A stretch of 57,430 bases of DNA from an uncultured Pelagibacteraceae bacterium (GTDB lineage: Bacteria > Pseudomonadota > Alphaproteobacteria > Pelagibacterales > Pelagibacteraceae): the NCBI GenBank assembly GCA_902551445.1, contig CACDDB010000002.1, positions 1-57,430 on the forward strand. Direction: 5' to 3'. The notes beneath the pieces were generated by a model, which worked only from the letters and a program-made list of their open reading frames with translations, was not told the origin of the DNA and searched no databases. Below are positions 19,674 through 32,624 of this stretch, one piece after another (position 1 is the first letter of the stretch; each line of letters begins with the position of its first letter). The translations under genes were made by a program, and so were the position numbers.

Positions 19674-20107
19674 CTTTTTTTTTATTATTAATTGTTTTTT
19701 TTACTAATAATGCATTTTCTAACCAAAATAACTATTTTCTTATGTTAAAGAATAAAAAAGTAAATGTAAGATATGGACCAAGTTTTGATTATCCAATTAA
19801 ATTTATTTATAAAAAAAAATATTTACCTGTTGAAATTATAGATAAAAAGGAAAATTTTAGAAGAATAATAGATCACAAAAAAAATAGTGGATGGATACAT
19901 ATTTCTCAACTTAAAAAACCTAGCACTATAATTGTTCTTGAAGATAAACTTCTATTTAAAAAAGCTAGTAAATTTTCAAAACCAATAGTTAAACTAAAAA
20001 AAGGGCGCTTAGTAAAAATAAAAAAATGTATTTCAGATTGGTGTAAGGTTAAAACAGATAAATATTTAGGTTGGATAGATATTAATAATGTTTGGGGAAG
20101 ATATTAG
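19655..20107 (+). CDS. SH3-domain secreted protein
   Basis: Signal peptide, then KKVNVRYGPSFDYPIKFIYKKKYLPVEII. Confidence 0.85.
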   Translation: MYMLKITFFLLLIVFFTNNAFSNQNNYFLMLKNKKVNVRYGPSFDYPIKFIYKKKYLPVEIIDKKENFRRIIDHKKNSGWIHISQLKKPSTIIVLEDKLLFKKASKFSKPIVKLKKGRLVKIKKCISDWCKVKTDKYLGWIDINNVWGRY

Positions 20108-20110
20108 TAT

Positions 20111-22374
<2,264 letters not shown>

Positions 22375-22426
22375 TATGACAGTATTGATCCTAATTATAT
22401 ATTTAATAATTTTAAGATATTTGATT

Positions 22427-22846
22427 CTAATTACTATTCGCAATTTTAACTATAACTTCTATAGAATTTATTTTTTTTCCTGGAATTTTTTTTCTTATAT
22501 CAATTTTTCCAACTTCACTGTTATCTAAATCTATAAGTTCATTCGTGCTTTCATTGAAAAAATGGTGATGATTTGAGGTATTTGTATCAAAATAAGTTTT
22601 ATCACTATTTATAGAGATTTCTTTTAAATAACCTTTTTGTTTAAAAGCATTAATTGTATTATAAACTGTCGCAAGAGACACTTTTTTTTCTTTATGCTGA
22701 TTTACAATCATTTTAGATAAACCTTGAATAGAAAAATGAAAAGTATTTTGTCTATCAAACAATAACTTACAAATTTGTAATCTCTGCCTTGTAGGTCTGA
22801 GACCTGAAGATCTTAGTTTTTCAATAAAAACACTGTTATTACTCAT
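22427..22846 (-). CDS. irr: Fur-family iron response regulator Irr
   Basis: LRPTRQRLQI, SLATVYNTINAF, YFDTNTSNHHHFF; divergent from fabA as commonly seen in Alphaproteobacteria. Confidence 0.88.
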   Translation of the reverse strand: MSNNSVFIEKLRSSGLRPTRQRLQICKLLFDRQNTFHFSIQGLSKMIVNQHKEKKVSLATVYNTINAFKQKGYLKEISINSDKTYFDTNTSNHHHFFNESTNELIDLDNSEVGKIDIRKKIPGKKINSIEVIVKIANSN

Positions 22847-22926
22847 TTTTTGACCAATTTATAACAATTTTGAGAAATTTGTATATTATAATATTGCCAC
22901 AAATAAAGTATTAAAGACCTACATTT

Positions 22927-23433
22927 ATGGATAAAAAACCATCGTATAATTATGAAGAGCTAATAGATTGTGGAAATGGTAAGCTTTTTGGGCCTGGAAA
23001 CGCAAAATTGCCTCTTCCGCCTATGTTGATGTTTGACAGAATATCAGAAATTAGTGAGAATAAAGGTGAATTTAAAAAGGGTTTGATTAAAGCAGAACTA
23101 GACATAAAAGATAACTTATGGTTTTTTGAATGTCACTTTAAAGATGACTCGGTTATGCCGGGTTGCTTAGGATTAGATGCAATGTGGCAACTAGTAGGTT
23201 TTTATTTAGGTTGGCTTGGTAACCCAGGAAAAGGAAGGGCATTAGGAGTTAATACGGTAAAATTTACTGGTGAAGTATTAAAAAATGTAAAGATGGCAAG
23301 TTACGAAATTAATATGAAGAGAATACTTATAAAAGAAGGGGCTACAGTAGGACTTGCAAATGGAATACTTAAAGCTGATGGAAAAAAAATATATTCAGCA
23401 GAAAATTTAAAAGTAGGATTATTTAAACAATGA
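22927..23433 (+). CDS. fabA: 3-hydroxydecanoyl-ACP dehydratase
   Basis: [27 protein letters not shown]. Confidence 0.97.
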   Translation: MDKKPSYNYEELIDCGNGKLFGPGNAKLPLPPMLMFDRISEISENKGEFKKGLIKAELDIKDNLWFFECHFKDDSVMPGCLGLDAMWQLVGFYLGWLGNPGKGRALGVNTVKFTGEVLKNVKMASYEINMKRILIKEGATVGLANGILKADGKKIYSAENLKVGLFKQ

Positions 23434-24641
23434 AAAGGGTAGTTGTAACTGGAATTGGTATTGTTTCTTGCTTGGGAAATAACCAAGAAGAAGTTTTCCA
23501 ATCTTTAATTAATTCAAAATCTGGAATTACTTTTTCGGAAGAATACAAAGAATACAATTTAAAAAGTAACGTACATGGTAAGCCAAATATAAAACTAGAA
23601 GACTATGTTGATAGAAAATTTATAAGATTTATGGGACCTGGATCTGCTTATAATTATGTTTCTATGGCTGAAGCTGTAAAAGACTCCGGATTAGATGAAA
23701 AAGATGTAAGCAATGTTACAACTGGCATGATAATGGGATCTGGTGGACCATCAATTGCAAATGTTATCCTGGCGGCAGACAAAACTCGAGAGAAAAATCC
23801 AAAGAAAATGGGACCATTTGTTGTTCCTCGAACTATGTCAAGCACTGCATCTGCAACATTAGCTGTTCCATTTAAAATTAAAGGAGTTAACTACACAATT
23901 AGTTCAGCATGTGCAACTAGTGGTCATTGTATTGGTAATGCCATGGAATTAATACAATTGGGAAAACAAAAAATTGTATTTGCAGGTGGAAGTGATGAAG
24001 TCCATTATGCTATGACCGCGATGTTTGATGCCATGACAGCACTTTCTTCAAAATATAATGATGCTCCTCAAACTGCTTCCAGACCATATGACAAAACAAG
24101 AGATGGATTTGTAATATCGGGAGGTGGTGGTGTTTTAGTTCTTGAAGAATATGAACATGCTAAAGCAAGAGGTGCAAAAATTTATGCTGAATTAACAGGG
24201 TATGGCGCTACTTCTGATGGATATGACATGGTTGCACCTTCAGGAGAAGGAGCAGTGAGATGTATGCAAATAGCTCTAAGCACTTGTAAAAATAAAATTG
24301 ATTATTTAAATACACACGGAACCTCTACACCTGTAGGCGATATAACAGAACTTAAAGCGATAGGAGAAGTTTTTAAAGACAATATTCCAAAAATAAGTTC
24401 AACGAAATCTCTTTCGGGACACTCTTTAGGAGCTACTTCGGTACATGAAGCAATTTATAGTTTAATTATGATGAAAAATAATTTTATTTCAGCTTCTATA
24501 AATATTAATGATATGGATGATGACGCAAAAAAATTTCCAATAGTTATGAAAGTTGAAAAAGATGTAACTTTAAATTCTATTATGTCTAATAGTTTTGGAT
24601 TTGGAGGAACCAATGCAACTTTGGTTTTTGAAAAGGTCTAA
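23430..24641 (+). CDS. fabB: Beta-ketoacyl-ACP synthase I
   Basis: [44 protein letters not shown]. Confidence 0.97.
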   Translation: MKRVVVTGIGIVSCLGNNQEEVFQSLINSKSGITFSEEYKEYNLKSNVHGKPNIKLEDYVDRKFIRFMGPGSAYNYVSMAEAVKDSGLDEKDVSNVTTGMIMGSGGPSIANVILAADKTREKNPKKMGPFVVPRTMSSTASATLAVPFKIKGVNYTISSACATSGHCIGNAMELIQLGKQKIVFAGGSDEVHYAMTAMFDAMTALSSKYNDAPQTASRPYDKTRDGFVISGGGGVLVLEEYEHAKARGAKIYAELTGYGATSDGYDMVAPSGEGAVRCMQIALSTCKNKIDYLNTHGTSTPVGDITELKAIGEVFKDNIPKISSTKSLSGHSLGATSVHEAIYSLIMMKNNFISASININDMDDDAKKFPIVMKVEKDVTLNSIMSNSFGFGGTNATLVFEKV

Positions 24642-24644
24642 TCT

Positions 24645-25430
24645 ATGAGTTTAATGAAAGGAAAAAAAGGATTAATTATGGGAGTTGCTAATGAAAGATC
24701 TATTGCTTGGGGAATCTCTCAAAAATTGGCTGAGTCTGGAGCAGAAATGGCATTTACTTATTTAGGTGATGCTCTAAAAAAAAGAGTAATTCCTCTTGCA
24801 GAAAAATTAAATTCAAAAGTTACATATAGCTGCGATGTTGAAAAAAAAGAAGAAATAATAAGACTTTTTGAAGATATAAAATCACAATGGGGTCAAATCG
24901 ATTTTGTTGTTCATGCAGTTGCATTCTCGGACAAATCTGAATTATCAGGTGAATATTTAAATACCACTAGAGAAAATTTTTTAAGAAGTATGTTGATTTC
25001 ATGCTTTTCATTTACAGAGGTTGCAAAAGAAGCTTCTAAAATTATGAATAAAGGTGGAAGTATGCTTACATTAACTTACGAATCTAATAAAGCTATTCCA
25101 AATTATAATGTAATGGGCGTATGCAAATCTGCACTTGAATCAAGTGTTAAATATCTGGCTAGAGATTTGGGTTCAAAAGGAATTAGAGTTAATGCTATAA
25201 GCGCAGGACCAATTAAAACTCTAGCGGCATCTGCAATTGGAGACGCAAAATTTTTATACAAATGGAATGAAGATCACTCATTTTTGAAAAGAAACGTAGA
25301 TATCCATGATGTAGGTAACTCAGCTGTATATCTGTTGAGTGAATTGGGAGGTGGAGTTACAGGTGAAATTCATTATGTAGATGCTGGTTACAATAAAGTA
25401 GGCATGCCTGATCCGAAAAATATTTCTTAA
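24645..25430 (+). CDS. fabI: Enoyl-ACP reductase
   Basis: GVANERSIAWGIS, MGVCKSALESSVKYLARDLG, NAISAGPIKTLAA. Confidence 0.97.
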   Translation: MSLMKGKKGLIMGVANERSIAWGISQKLAESGAEMAFTYLGDALKKRVIPLAEKLNSKVTYSCDVEKKEEIIRLFEDIKSQWGQIDFVVHAVAFSDKSELSGEYLNTTRENFLRSMLISCFSFTEVAKEASKIMNKGGSMLTLTYESNKAIPNYNVMGVCKSALESSVKYLARDLGSKGIRVNAISAGPIKTLAASAIGDAKFLYKWNEDHSFLKRNVDIHDVGNSAVYLLSELGGGVTGEIHYVDAGYNKVGMPDPKNIS

Positions 25431-25433
25431 ATA

Positions 25434-25547
25434 ATGTCCAAAAGATATAGTGGAAAATCTTTTAAAGACTCTAGTGCAATGAAAAAACCTAAACTTTCTT
25501 TGAAAGAAAAAAGAAAACTTAAAAGAGAAAAAAAGAAGAATAAATAA
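25434..25547 (+). CDS. Lys-rich microprotein, 37 aa (MSKRYSGKSFKDSSAMKKPKLSLKEKRKLKREKKKNK)
   Basis: ATG 3 bp after fabI stop, in-frame TAA; not in ORF track. Confidence 0.65.
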   Translation: MSKRYSGKSFKDSSAMKKPKLSLKEKRKLKREKKKNK

Positions 25548-25587
25548 TGTGTATCTCTTTTTGCAAGACGCTCAGAACTTTATATAA

Positions 25588-26037
25588 TTATTTGCAAATG
25601 TTAGGTATTCGCCATCGTGAGCCCTCTCTAACAATATAACCAACACAATTTTTAGAACCACATTTACAAACATGATCTTTATAATTGCAATCAAAGCTAA
25701 ATCCATAGTCATAAGTTAATTCTTCATTTTTTTTTATATCTTTAATTGCAGTAATCCATATAACTGGTTTCTTTTCTTCAAGAACTTCACAATTAGGATT
25801 ACATGAATGATTTATTAATCGAGCCGTATTAAATTTAAAATCTCCATCAATGAGATACTTTTTATTAAGTGTAAATAAATAAGTTATATCATAACCATAC
25901 TTACTATTTTCCTCGGCCTGTTTATGGGTAATTTTTTTTCCTTTATATTCAATTATTCTTTCCCCTTTTTTTATATTACGTGCAGCACAAAGGCCTTTGT
26001 GGTGAATATTAGATTTAATTATTTTATAAGCTTTCAT
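25588..26037 (-). CDS. SET-domain (protein-lysine methyltransferase) protein
   Basis: FNTARLINHSCNPNCEV, EELTYDYGF, post-SET CKCGSKNCVGYI. Confidence 0.92.
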   Translation of the reverse strand: MKAYKIIKSNIHHKGLCAARNIKKGERIIEYKGKKITHKQAEENSKYGYDITYLFTLNKKYLIDGDFKFNTARLINHSCNPNCEVLEEKKPVIWITAIKDIKKNEELTYDYGFSFDCNYKDHVCKCGSKNCVGYIVREGSRWRIPNICK

Positions 26038-26056
26038 TATACTTAAATTTTTTTAT

Positions 26057-28129
26057 TTAAGCTACAGCTTGTTTGATTGATAATTTTACTTTTCCCCTAT
26101 CGAAACCAATAACTTTAACTTTTACTTGATCGCCTTCTTTTACAACATCTGTTACTTTGGCAACCCTTTTGTTTGCAAGCTCCGATATATGAACAAGACC
26201 ATCTTGTTTTCCTAAAAAATTAACAAAAGCACCAAATTCCATAATTTTTATTACTTTTCCATTATAAATTTTATTCATCTCTGCTTTTGCCGTAAGATCC
26301 TTGATAAACTGCATAGCTTTATTTCTGGAATCTTCATCTGGAGCAGCTACAGTTACAACGCCTTCGTCATTTACATCAACTTTTGCTCCAGATTTTTCAA
26401 CAATCTCTCTTATTGTTGCTCCACCTTTTCCAATTACAGTTGCAATGTCTTTTTTATCTACAGTTATTTTTTCCATTTTTGGAGTATGTTTTCCAACTCC
26501 ATCTCTTGATTTTCCTAAAGCTTTATTCATTTCTCCTAAGATATGGATTCTTCCATCTTTAGCTTGTTTTAAAGCTTTCTCCATTATTTCAAAAGTAATT
26601 CCTGTAATTTTAATATCCATTTGAAGCGATGTAATGCCGTCTTTTGTGCCAGCAACTTTAAAATCCATATCACCAAGGTGATCCTCGTCTCCTAAAATGT
26701 CAGACAATACACTAAAATCATCACCTTCTTTAATTAATCCCATAGCTATTCCAGCAACTGGTTCTTTTATCGGAACTCCCGCATCCATTAATGCTAGTGA
26801 AGTTCCACAAACTGTCGCCATTGAAGACGAACCATTTGATTCTGTAATTTCTGATACTATTCGAAATGTATAAGGAAAACTTTCCTTAGACGGTAAAGAC
26901 GAATTAATTGCTCTCCAAGCAAGTTTTCCATGTCCAATCTCTCTTCTTCCTGTTCCAATTCTTCCTGTTTCTCCAACTGAGAATGGGGGAAAATTATAAT
27001 GAAGCATAAACCTTTGTCTTTGCAAACCTTCTAAACTTTCAATTCTCTGCTCATCATCCGAAGTTCCAAGTGTAGTAGTTACAATCGCTTGAGTTTCGCC
27101 TCTTGTAAATAACGCTGAACCATGAGTTCTTGGCAATATTCCAACTTCACACATAATTTGCCTTACATCTGCAAGTCCTCTTCCATCAATACGTTTTTTA
27201 TTTTTTAAAATATCATTTCTAACTATTCTTTTTTCTAAATTTTTTAGTTCATAATTAACATCTAAATCTGTGTAGTTTTCATTTTCTTCATATATTTTTT
27301 TTGCTTTATCTGTTATTTCAGAAATAAGATTTGATCTTTCTTGTTTATCTCTGATTGAAAAAGCTTTGATTAAATCATTTTTAAATTCTTTTTCTATTTT
27401 TTTCTTAATTTCAGAAAGATCTTTTTTTTCTACAACCCAGTCAGGTTTTTTGCATTCTTTTGCAAGTTCTTCAATCGTATTAATTATTGGAACAAAATTT
27501 TCATGGCCAAATTTAACTGCATTAAGCATTTCTTCCTCGGTTAAACCATTTGCTTCAGACTCAACCATTAGGACAGCATCTTTTGTTCCTGCAACAACTA
27601 GATCTAATTTGGAACTCTCTAATTCTTTTTTTGTAGGATTAAGTACATATTTGCCGTCAATAAAACCAACTCTAGATGCCGCTACAGGTCCCATAAATGG
27701 CATTCCTGATATAGCTAAGGCTGCTGATGATGCAATTATTGAAAGTACGTCTGGTTCATTTTCTTTATCATAGGAAATTACAGTTGGTAATAGCTGAACT
27801 TCATTTCGAAATTCATCTGGGAACAAAGGCCTAATTGGTCTATCAATTAGTCTTGATATTAAAGTTTCACTTTCAGTAGGTCGTGCTTCTCTTTTAAAAT
27901 AGCCTCCAGGAATTTTTCCAGCGGCATAGTATTTTTCTTGATAATTTACTGACAAAGGAAAATAATCTACATCTGGATTTATTTTTTTTGCTCCAACCAC
28001 TGTTGCCATAACAACTGTTTCTCCACATTTAGCAATAATTGCCCCATCAGCTTGTCTGGCTATTTTTCCAGTTTCTAATGTTATTTTTTTTCCATCTACT
28101 TCTATTTCTTTTTTATAAATCTTAAACAT
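26057..28129 (-). CDS. pnp: Polyribonucleotide nucleotidyltransferase
   Basis: Two RNase PH domains, KH ([12 protein letters not shown]) and S1 domains. Confidence 0.98.
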   Translation of the reverse strand: MFKIYKKEIEVDGKKITLETGKIARQADGAIIAKCGETVVMATVVGAKKINPDVDYFPLSVNYQEKYYAAGKIPGGYFKREARPTESETLISRLIDRPIRPLFPDEFRNEVQLLPTVISYDKENEPDVLSIIASSAALAISGMPFMGPVAASRVGFIDGKYVLNPTKKELESSKLDLVVAGTKDAVLMVESEANGLTEEEMLNAVKFGHENFVPIINTIEELAKECKKPDWVVEKKDLSEIKKKIEKEFKNDLIKAFSIRDKQERSNLISEITDKAKKIYEENENYTDLDVNYELKNLEKRIVRNDILKNKKRIDGRGLADVRQIMCEVGILPRTHGSALFTRGETQAIVTTTLGTSDDEQRIESLEGLQRQRFMLHYNFPPFSVGETGRIGTGRREIGHGKLAWRAINSSLPSKESFPYTFRIVSEITESNGSSSMATVCGTSLALMDAGVPIKEPVAGIAMGLIKEGDDFSVLSDILGDEDHLGDMDFKVAGTKDGITSLQMDIKITGITFEIMEKALKQAKDGRIHILGEMNKALGKSRDGVGKHTPKMEKITVDKKDIATVIGKGGATIREIVEKSGAKVDVNDEGVVTVAAPDEDSRNKAMQFIKDLTAKAEMNKIYNGKVIKIMEFGAFVNFLGKQDGLVHISELANKRVAKVTDVVKEGDQVKVKVIGFDRGKVKLSIKQAVA

Positions 28130-28135
28130 TTCCTT

Positions 28136-28384
28136 TTATTTCCTTAAATTAAGTTTTGATATTACATTTTTATAAGAGTCAATTTTTTTATTTTTTAAAT
28201 ATGCTAACAATTTTTTTCTTCTATTCACTGTTTTTAGTAAGCCTACTGACGAATGTTTATCTTTTTTATTTTTACTCAAATGTTTAGATAAATATTCTAT
28301 CTTTTTTGTTAATTGTTCAATTTGAACTTCACTGGAGCCCGTATCCTTATCGTGCAACTGTAAATCTTTTTTATTTTTTCTCAT
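28136..28384 (-). CDS. rpsO: 30S ribosomal protein S15
   Basis: DTGSSEVQIEQLTKKIEYLSKHL...VNRRKKLLAYLK. Confidence 0.97.
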   Translation of the reverse strand: MRKNKKDLQLHDKDTGSSEVQIEQLTKKIEYLSKHLSKNKKDKHSSVGLLKTVNRRKKLLAYLKNKKIDSYKNVISKLNLRK

Positions 28385-28758
28385 TATTCTATCCTTTTTT
28401 GTGTTTGTTTAATTAAATTTTCAATTTTTTCCGCATAATCAAATGATTCATCTTTAACAAATATAATCTTAGGTAAAAATTTCATTGCTATTTTTTTAGA
28501 TAAAACTTTTCTAATTACAAATGAAAACTCTTTTAATGTTTCTATTATTTCATTAGCATTTTCACCACCCAAAGGTAAAACGTATGCTTTTGCTATTTTT
28601 AAATCTGGGCTCATTTTAACTTCCGTAACAGTAATTCTATTAGTCTCTATATTTGAAATTTTTGCTTCATCTTTTAAAAAAATCATACCAAGCGATTGCT
28701 TAATCATTTCTCCAACTCTCAACTGCCTTTGTGTAACTGGTCTTCCTATATTGCTCAT
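28384..28758 (-). CDS. rbfA: Ribosome-binding factor A
   Basis: RQLRVGEMIKQSLGMI...TVTEVKMSPDLKIAKAYV; start trimmed to MSNIGRP. Confidence 0.93.
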   Translation of the reverse strand: MSNIGRPVTQRQLRVGEMIKQSLGMIFLKDEAKISNIETNRITVTEVKMSPDLKIAKAYVLPLGGENANEIIETLKEFSFVIRKVLSKKIAMKFLPKIIFVKDESFDYAEKIENLIKQTQKRIE

Positions 28759-28759
28759 T

Positions 28760-30964
28760 TTAAATACTTCTTTGGGTAACTTTTGAATTATAGACTTCAA
28801 TTATATCTTTCTTTTGAAAATCATTAAAATCTTTAAACGATATACCACATTCTAATCCTGCAGAAACTTGTTTTGCTTCATTTTTTTCCCTAAAAATTGA
28901 TCCAATTTTACCATTAAATATAATTATTCCATCTCTAATCACTCTTACATTTGCGTCATTTGTGATTTCTCCCTCAGTTACTTTTGATCCAGCAACTTTT
29001 CCTACCTTTGATACTTTAAATATTTCAAGTATTTCAGCTGACCCAATGATTTTTTCTTCAACATTTGGTGTAAGTAGACCTGACATCTTATTTTTAATAA
29101 AATCTAATACTTCATAGATAATATTGTACGACCAAATAGTGACCTTTTCTCTTTCAGCAATTTTTTTTGCTTCTTTATTAGGTTTTACATTAAATGCAAC
29201 TAATATAGCATTCGAAGCTTTTGCTAATGATACATCAGATTCTGTTACCATACCTATTTCAGACAATAAAATTTTAGGTTTAACTTCATCATGAGTAATA
29301 TTTGAAATAGCTCCTTTAATCGCTTCTGACGATCCATGTACATCTGATTTAATAATTATATTTAATTCGCTTGATGCACTATCCTTGAAAGCTGAGTCCT
29401 GTGTTACAAATGTTATTGGATTTTTTCCATCATTTGATTCTTGCATTCTAGCTTCACATAAAGACTTTGCTTCTTTTTCTGTTTTAAAAACAATGAAATC
29501 ATCACCAGATTTTGAAGCTCCATTAATTCCCAAAACCTCAACTGGAGTTGAAGGTTCAGCATTATTTATATTTTTCCCTAGATCGTTTATTATTGCTCTT
29601 ACTTTTCCCCATTTTAAACCACTAACAAAATAATCTCCTTTGTTTAAAGTTCCAGCTGTTACTATTATATTTACAATTGGTCCTCTGCCTACATCAACTT
29701 TTGATTCAAGTACAACTCCTTTGGCAGTAGTTTCAAAATCAGTTTTAAGATCCAATATTTCTGCCTGAAGTAGAACTGATTCAATTAATTTATCTAAGTT
29801 TTTTTTTGTTTTAGTTGATACTTCAACCATTAAAGTTTCTCCTGAAAGCTCTTCTGCAATTAACTCATACTCAAGAAGTTGATTTTTTATTTTTTGCGGA
29901 TCAGAATCAGGTAAATCACATTTATTAATAGCTACCACTATTGGGACTTTGGCTGCTTTTGCATGTTTAATTGACTCTATTGTTTGAGGTTTAACACCAT
30001 CATTTGCCGCAACTACCAAAATTACCAAATCTGTTAATCTTGAACCTCTTGATCTCATTTCTGTAAAAGCTGCATGACCTGGAGTATCAATGAATGTAAT
30101 CTTATTTGAATTATTAATAATTTGATATGCTCCAATATGTTGTGTAATACCTCCAAACTCACCCTCTACTACGTTTGTTTTTCTAAGAACATCTAATAAG
30201 GAAGTTTTTCCATGATCAACGTGACCCATAACAGTTACTATTGGAGCACGACTTTTTAAATTTTTAGCATCAACTTCTTTAATTTTTTTAATTATTTCTT
30301 CAGCTTTTTGCTCTCTAATTGAAATATGACCAAACTCTTGTACTAAATACTCTGCAGTGTCAGCATTTATTGTATGGTTTATAGTTGCCGTTACACCCAT
30401 TCCTAGTAAATGTTTTATTATACTGCTAGATTGTTCTGCCATTCTATTGGCAAGTTCTCTAATTGTTATAACTTCGGGAATGTGTATTTCTCTCTTTACT
30501 GGTTTTATATTTTCTTTTTCTTGTTGTTTTTTAGTTTCTTTTTCTCGAGCTCTTTTAATTGAGGCTAAGCTTCTAGTTCTAGTATTGTCTTCGTCACTTA
30601 AGGCTCTTGATATAGTTAATTTCAGTTCTCTTTTTTTTGTTCCTATTTTACTTTTTGTTTCTTTCTCTGGGGTTTCTCCTTTTAGTCTTTTTGTAGCTCT
30701 TTGCTCCGCTAACTTTCTTTTTTCAAAATCACTAACAGATGTAGATACTGATTTTTGATATGGTTTAGGCTTTAAAAAGTTAGATGTTTTTTGGCTATTA
30801 TAGGGTTTTTTAGTAAATGGCTTATTAAACCTTGGTTTACTTCCAAATTTTCCTTGTTTTTTTTCAATTATAACTGAATTTTTAGATTGTAATTTAGCTT
30901 CTTCAATACTTCTAATCGTTTTTTTTGTATTTGAAATTGATAATGTTAGTTTCTTTTTTTCCAT
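28760..30964 (-). CDS. infB: Translation initiation factor IF-2
   Basis: VTVMGHVDHGKTSLLD, DTPGHAAFTEMRSRG, NKCDLP. Confidence 0.98.
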   Translation of the reverse strand: MEKKKLTLSISNTKKTIRSIEEAKLQSKNSVIIEKKQGKFGSKPRFNKPFTKKPYNSQKTSNFLKPKPYQKSVSTSVSDFEKRKLAEQRATKRLKGETPEKETKSKIGTKKRELKLTISRALSDEDNTRTRSLASIKRAREKETKKQQEKENIKPVKREIHIPEVITIRELANRMAEQSSSIIKHLLGMGVTATINHTINADTAEYLVQEFGHISIREQKAEEIIKKIKEVDAKNLKSRAPIVTVMGHVDHGKTSLLDVLRKTNVVEGEFGGITQHIGAYQIINNSNKITFIDTPGHAAFTEMRSRGSRLTDLVILVVAANDGVKPQTIESIKHAKAAKVPIVVAINKCDLPDSDPQKIKNQLLEYELIAEELSGETLMVEVSTKTKKNLDKLIESVLLQAEILDLKTDFETTAKGVVLESKVDVGRGPIVNIIVTAGTLNKGDYFVSGLKWGKVRAIINDLGKNINNAEPSTPVEVLGINGASKSGDDFIVFKTEKEAKSLCEARMQESNDGKNPITFVTQDSAFKDSASSELNIIIKSDVHGSSEAIKGAISNITHDEVKPKILLSEIGMVTESDVSLAKASNAILVAFNVKPNKEAKKIAEREKVTIWSYNIIYEVLDFIKNKMSGLLTPNVEEKIIGSAEILEIFKVSKVGKVAGSKVTEGEITNDANVRVIRDGIIIFNGKIGSIFREKNEAKQVSAGLECGISFKDFNDFQKKDIIEVYNSKVTQRSI

Positions 30965-30974
30965 TTTTCATCTT

Positions 30975-32528
30975 TCAGTCTTTATATGCAATTTCTCTTG
31001 CAGACATAACTAATTCATCTGCTTCTTTTCTTGATAAAGCAAAATCTTCCAGATAGCCTTTAATTTTAATTCTTTCACCTTTAATTATGTCGTAACTGCC
31101 TGTTAATTCGTCCGAAGCTAGATCTGCAAAATCTTTTAGGGTTAAAATTTTTTTTTCTCCTAGTGTTACTAACATACCTGGAGTAAGGCCTTCAAGTTTA
31201 ATCAAATCATTTTCTAGACCTAAATCTTCTATTCTTTTTTTTATTTCTTCTTGATCCTTTTTATAAAATTCATTTGCCCTATCAATTAGTTCTTTCGCAG
31301 TTTCTTCTTCAATTCCTTCAATTTTTGTTAATGTTTCTATGCTTGCATCTTTGATGTCATCGATTAAGGAAAACCCTTCTGCTACAAGTAGCTGGCCCAA
31401 GGTTTCATCCACTTCTAAATTTTTTACAAAATTTTCAGTTTTTTCTTTAAACTCTATTTGTCTTCTTTCTGAGTCTTCTTGATCAGTCATAATATTTATT
31501 TCATAATTCATAAGTTTTGTTGCCAATCTAACATTTTGTCCTCTTCTGCCTATTGCCTTACTTAAATTTTCTTCAGATAAAATTACGTCTAATTTTTTAT
31601 TTTCACTATCAACATTTACTCTTAATATTTCTGCTGGAGACAAAGCATTTGATACTATTACAGCAGGATCTTCTGACCAATTTACTATATCAATTTTTTC
31701 ACCTTGTAATTCATTAACTATTGCCTGTACTCTACTTCCCCTCATTCCAACACATGCACCAACCGGATCAAGAGAAGTATCTACAGCTTTTACACAAATT
31801 TTAGCTCTACTTCCTGGATCTCTTGATGAAGAAATTATTTCAATCAAGCCATCATAAATTTCTGGAACCTCTTGTACAAAAAGTTTTTCCATAAATTTAG
31901 GATGTGCTCTAGATAAAAAGATTTGCTGACCCCTAGGTTCTCTTCTTACATCTAAACAATAAGCTTTCAATCTGTCTCCAGCTTTAATGTTTTCTCTAGG
32001 GATAAGCTCATTTTTTTGTACTATCGCTTCGGTTCTACCTAAATCTACAATTACATTACCAAACTCGAGTCGTTTAACTATTCCACTTAGGATAGTGTCT
32101 TTTTTGTCTTTAAATTCATTATATTGTCTCTCTCTTTCAGCTTCTCTTACATTAAAAGTAATCACTTGTTTTGCCGTTTGAGCAGCTATTCTACCAAAAT
32201 CAAATGATGGAAGTGGTTGCAAAACTTCGTCACCAATTTTTTTTTCTTTGTTTATTTCATTTATAGAAATTGCCTCATTTAAACTTATTTCTAAGTTAGA
32301 ATTTTCAGGATTTTCAACTATTATTAATTTTCTAAATATTCCAATTTCACCGCTATCTCTATCAATTAGAACTTTTATATCATTTTCTGATCCAAACTTT
32401 GATTTTGCAGCCTTAGCAATACCGTTCTCCATTGAACTAATAATTAATTCTTTATCAATAGATTTTTCTAAAGCTACTGCTTCTGCTATTCTTAACAATT
32501 CTAATTTATCGGCTCTTCTATTTAACAT
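30975..32528 (-). CDS. nusA: Transcription termination/antitermination factor NusA
   Basis: S1/KH domains (GACVGMRGSRVQAIVNELQGEKIDIV), C-terminal repeats; ATG at MLNRRAD preceded by GGAG RBS. Confidence 0.95.
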   Translation of the reverse strand: MLNRRADKLELLRIAEAVALEKSIDKELIISSMENGIAKAAKSKFGSENDIKVLIDRDSGEIGIFRKLIIVENPENSNLEISLNEAISINEINKEKKIGDEVLQPLPSFDFGRIAAQTAKQVITFNVREAERERQYNEFKDKKDTILSGIVKRLEFGNVIVDLGRTEAIVQKNELIPRENIKAGDRLKAYCLDVRREPRGQQIFLSRAHPKFMEKLFVQEVPEIYDGLIEIISSSRDPGSRAKICVKAVDTSLDPVGACVGMRGSRVQAIVNELQGEKIDIVNWSEDPAVIVSNALSPAEILRVNVDSENKKLDVILSEENLSKAIGRRGQNVRLATKLMNYEINIMTDQEDSERRQIEFKEKTENFVKNLEVDETLGQLLVAEGFSLIDDIKDASIETLTKIEGIEEETAKELIDRANEFYKKDQEEIKKRIEDLGLENDLIKLEGLTPGMLVTLGEKKILTLKDFADLASDELTGSYDIIKGERIKIKGYLEDFALSRKEADELVMSAREIAYKD

Positions 32529-32546
32529 ATTTATATTCTCCAAAAA

Positions 32547-32568
32547 AAAATGGGCCGAGGCCCATTTT
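32547..32568 (-). terminator. Intrinsic terminator/attenuator hairpin just upstream of the nusA RBS
   Basis: Minus strand AAAATGGGC-CTCG-GCCCATTTT followed by TTTTTGGAG: perfect stem with U-tract running into the RBS. Confidence 0.85.
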
Positions 32569-32590
32569 GAAATTTCAACAATGTGATGTG

Positions 32591-32618
32591 AATATATGTA
32601 TTTTTCTTATATTTTCAA
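32591..32618 (-). promoter_or_regulatory. Candidate nusA promoter
   Basis: TTGAAA (plus TTTCAA 32613-32618), 16-bp spacer, TATATT (plus AATATA 32591-32596), just after metK stop. Confidence 0.45.
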
Positions 32619-32624
32619 CTCTAA

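Noticed and set aside
27366-27773. 135-aa plus-strand ORF inside pnp, and similar antisense ORFs over infB, nusA, maeB, trpS and murJ
   Set aside because: Shadow ORFs of conserved genes, Ser/Phe/Leu-rich as expected from the antisense of Lys/Glu-rich coding; no evidence of their own
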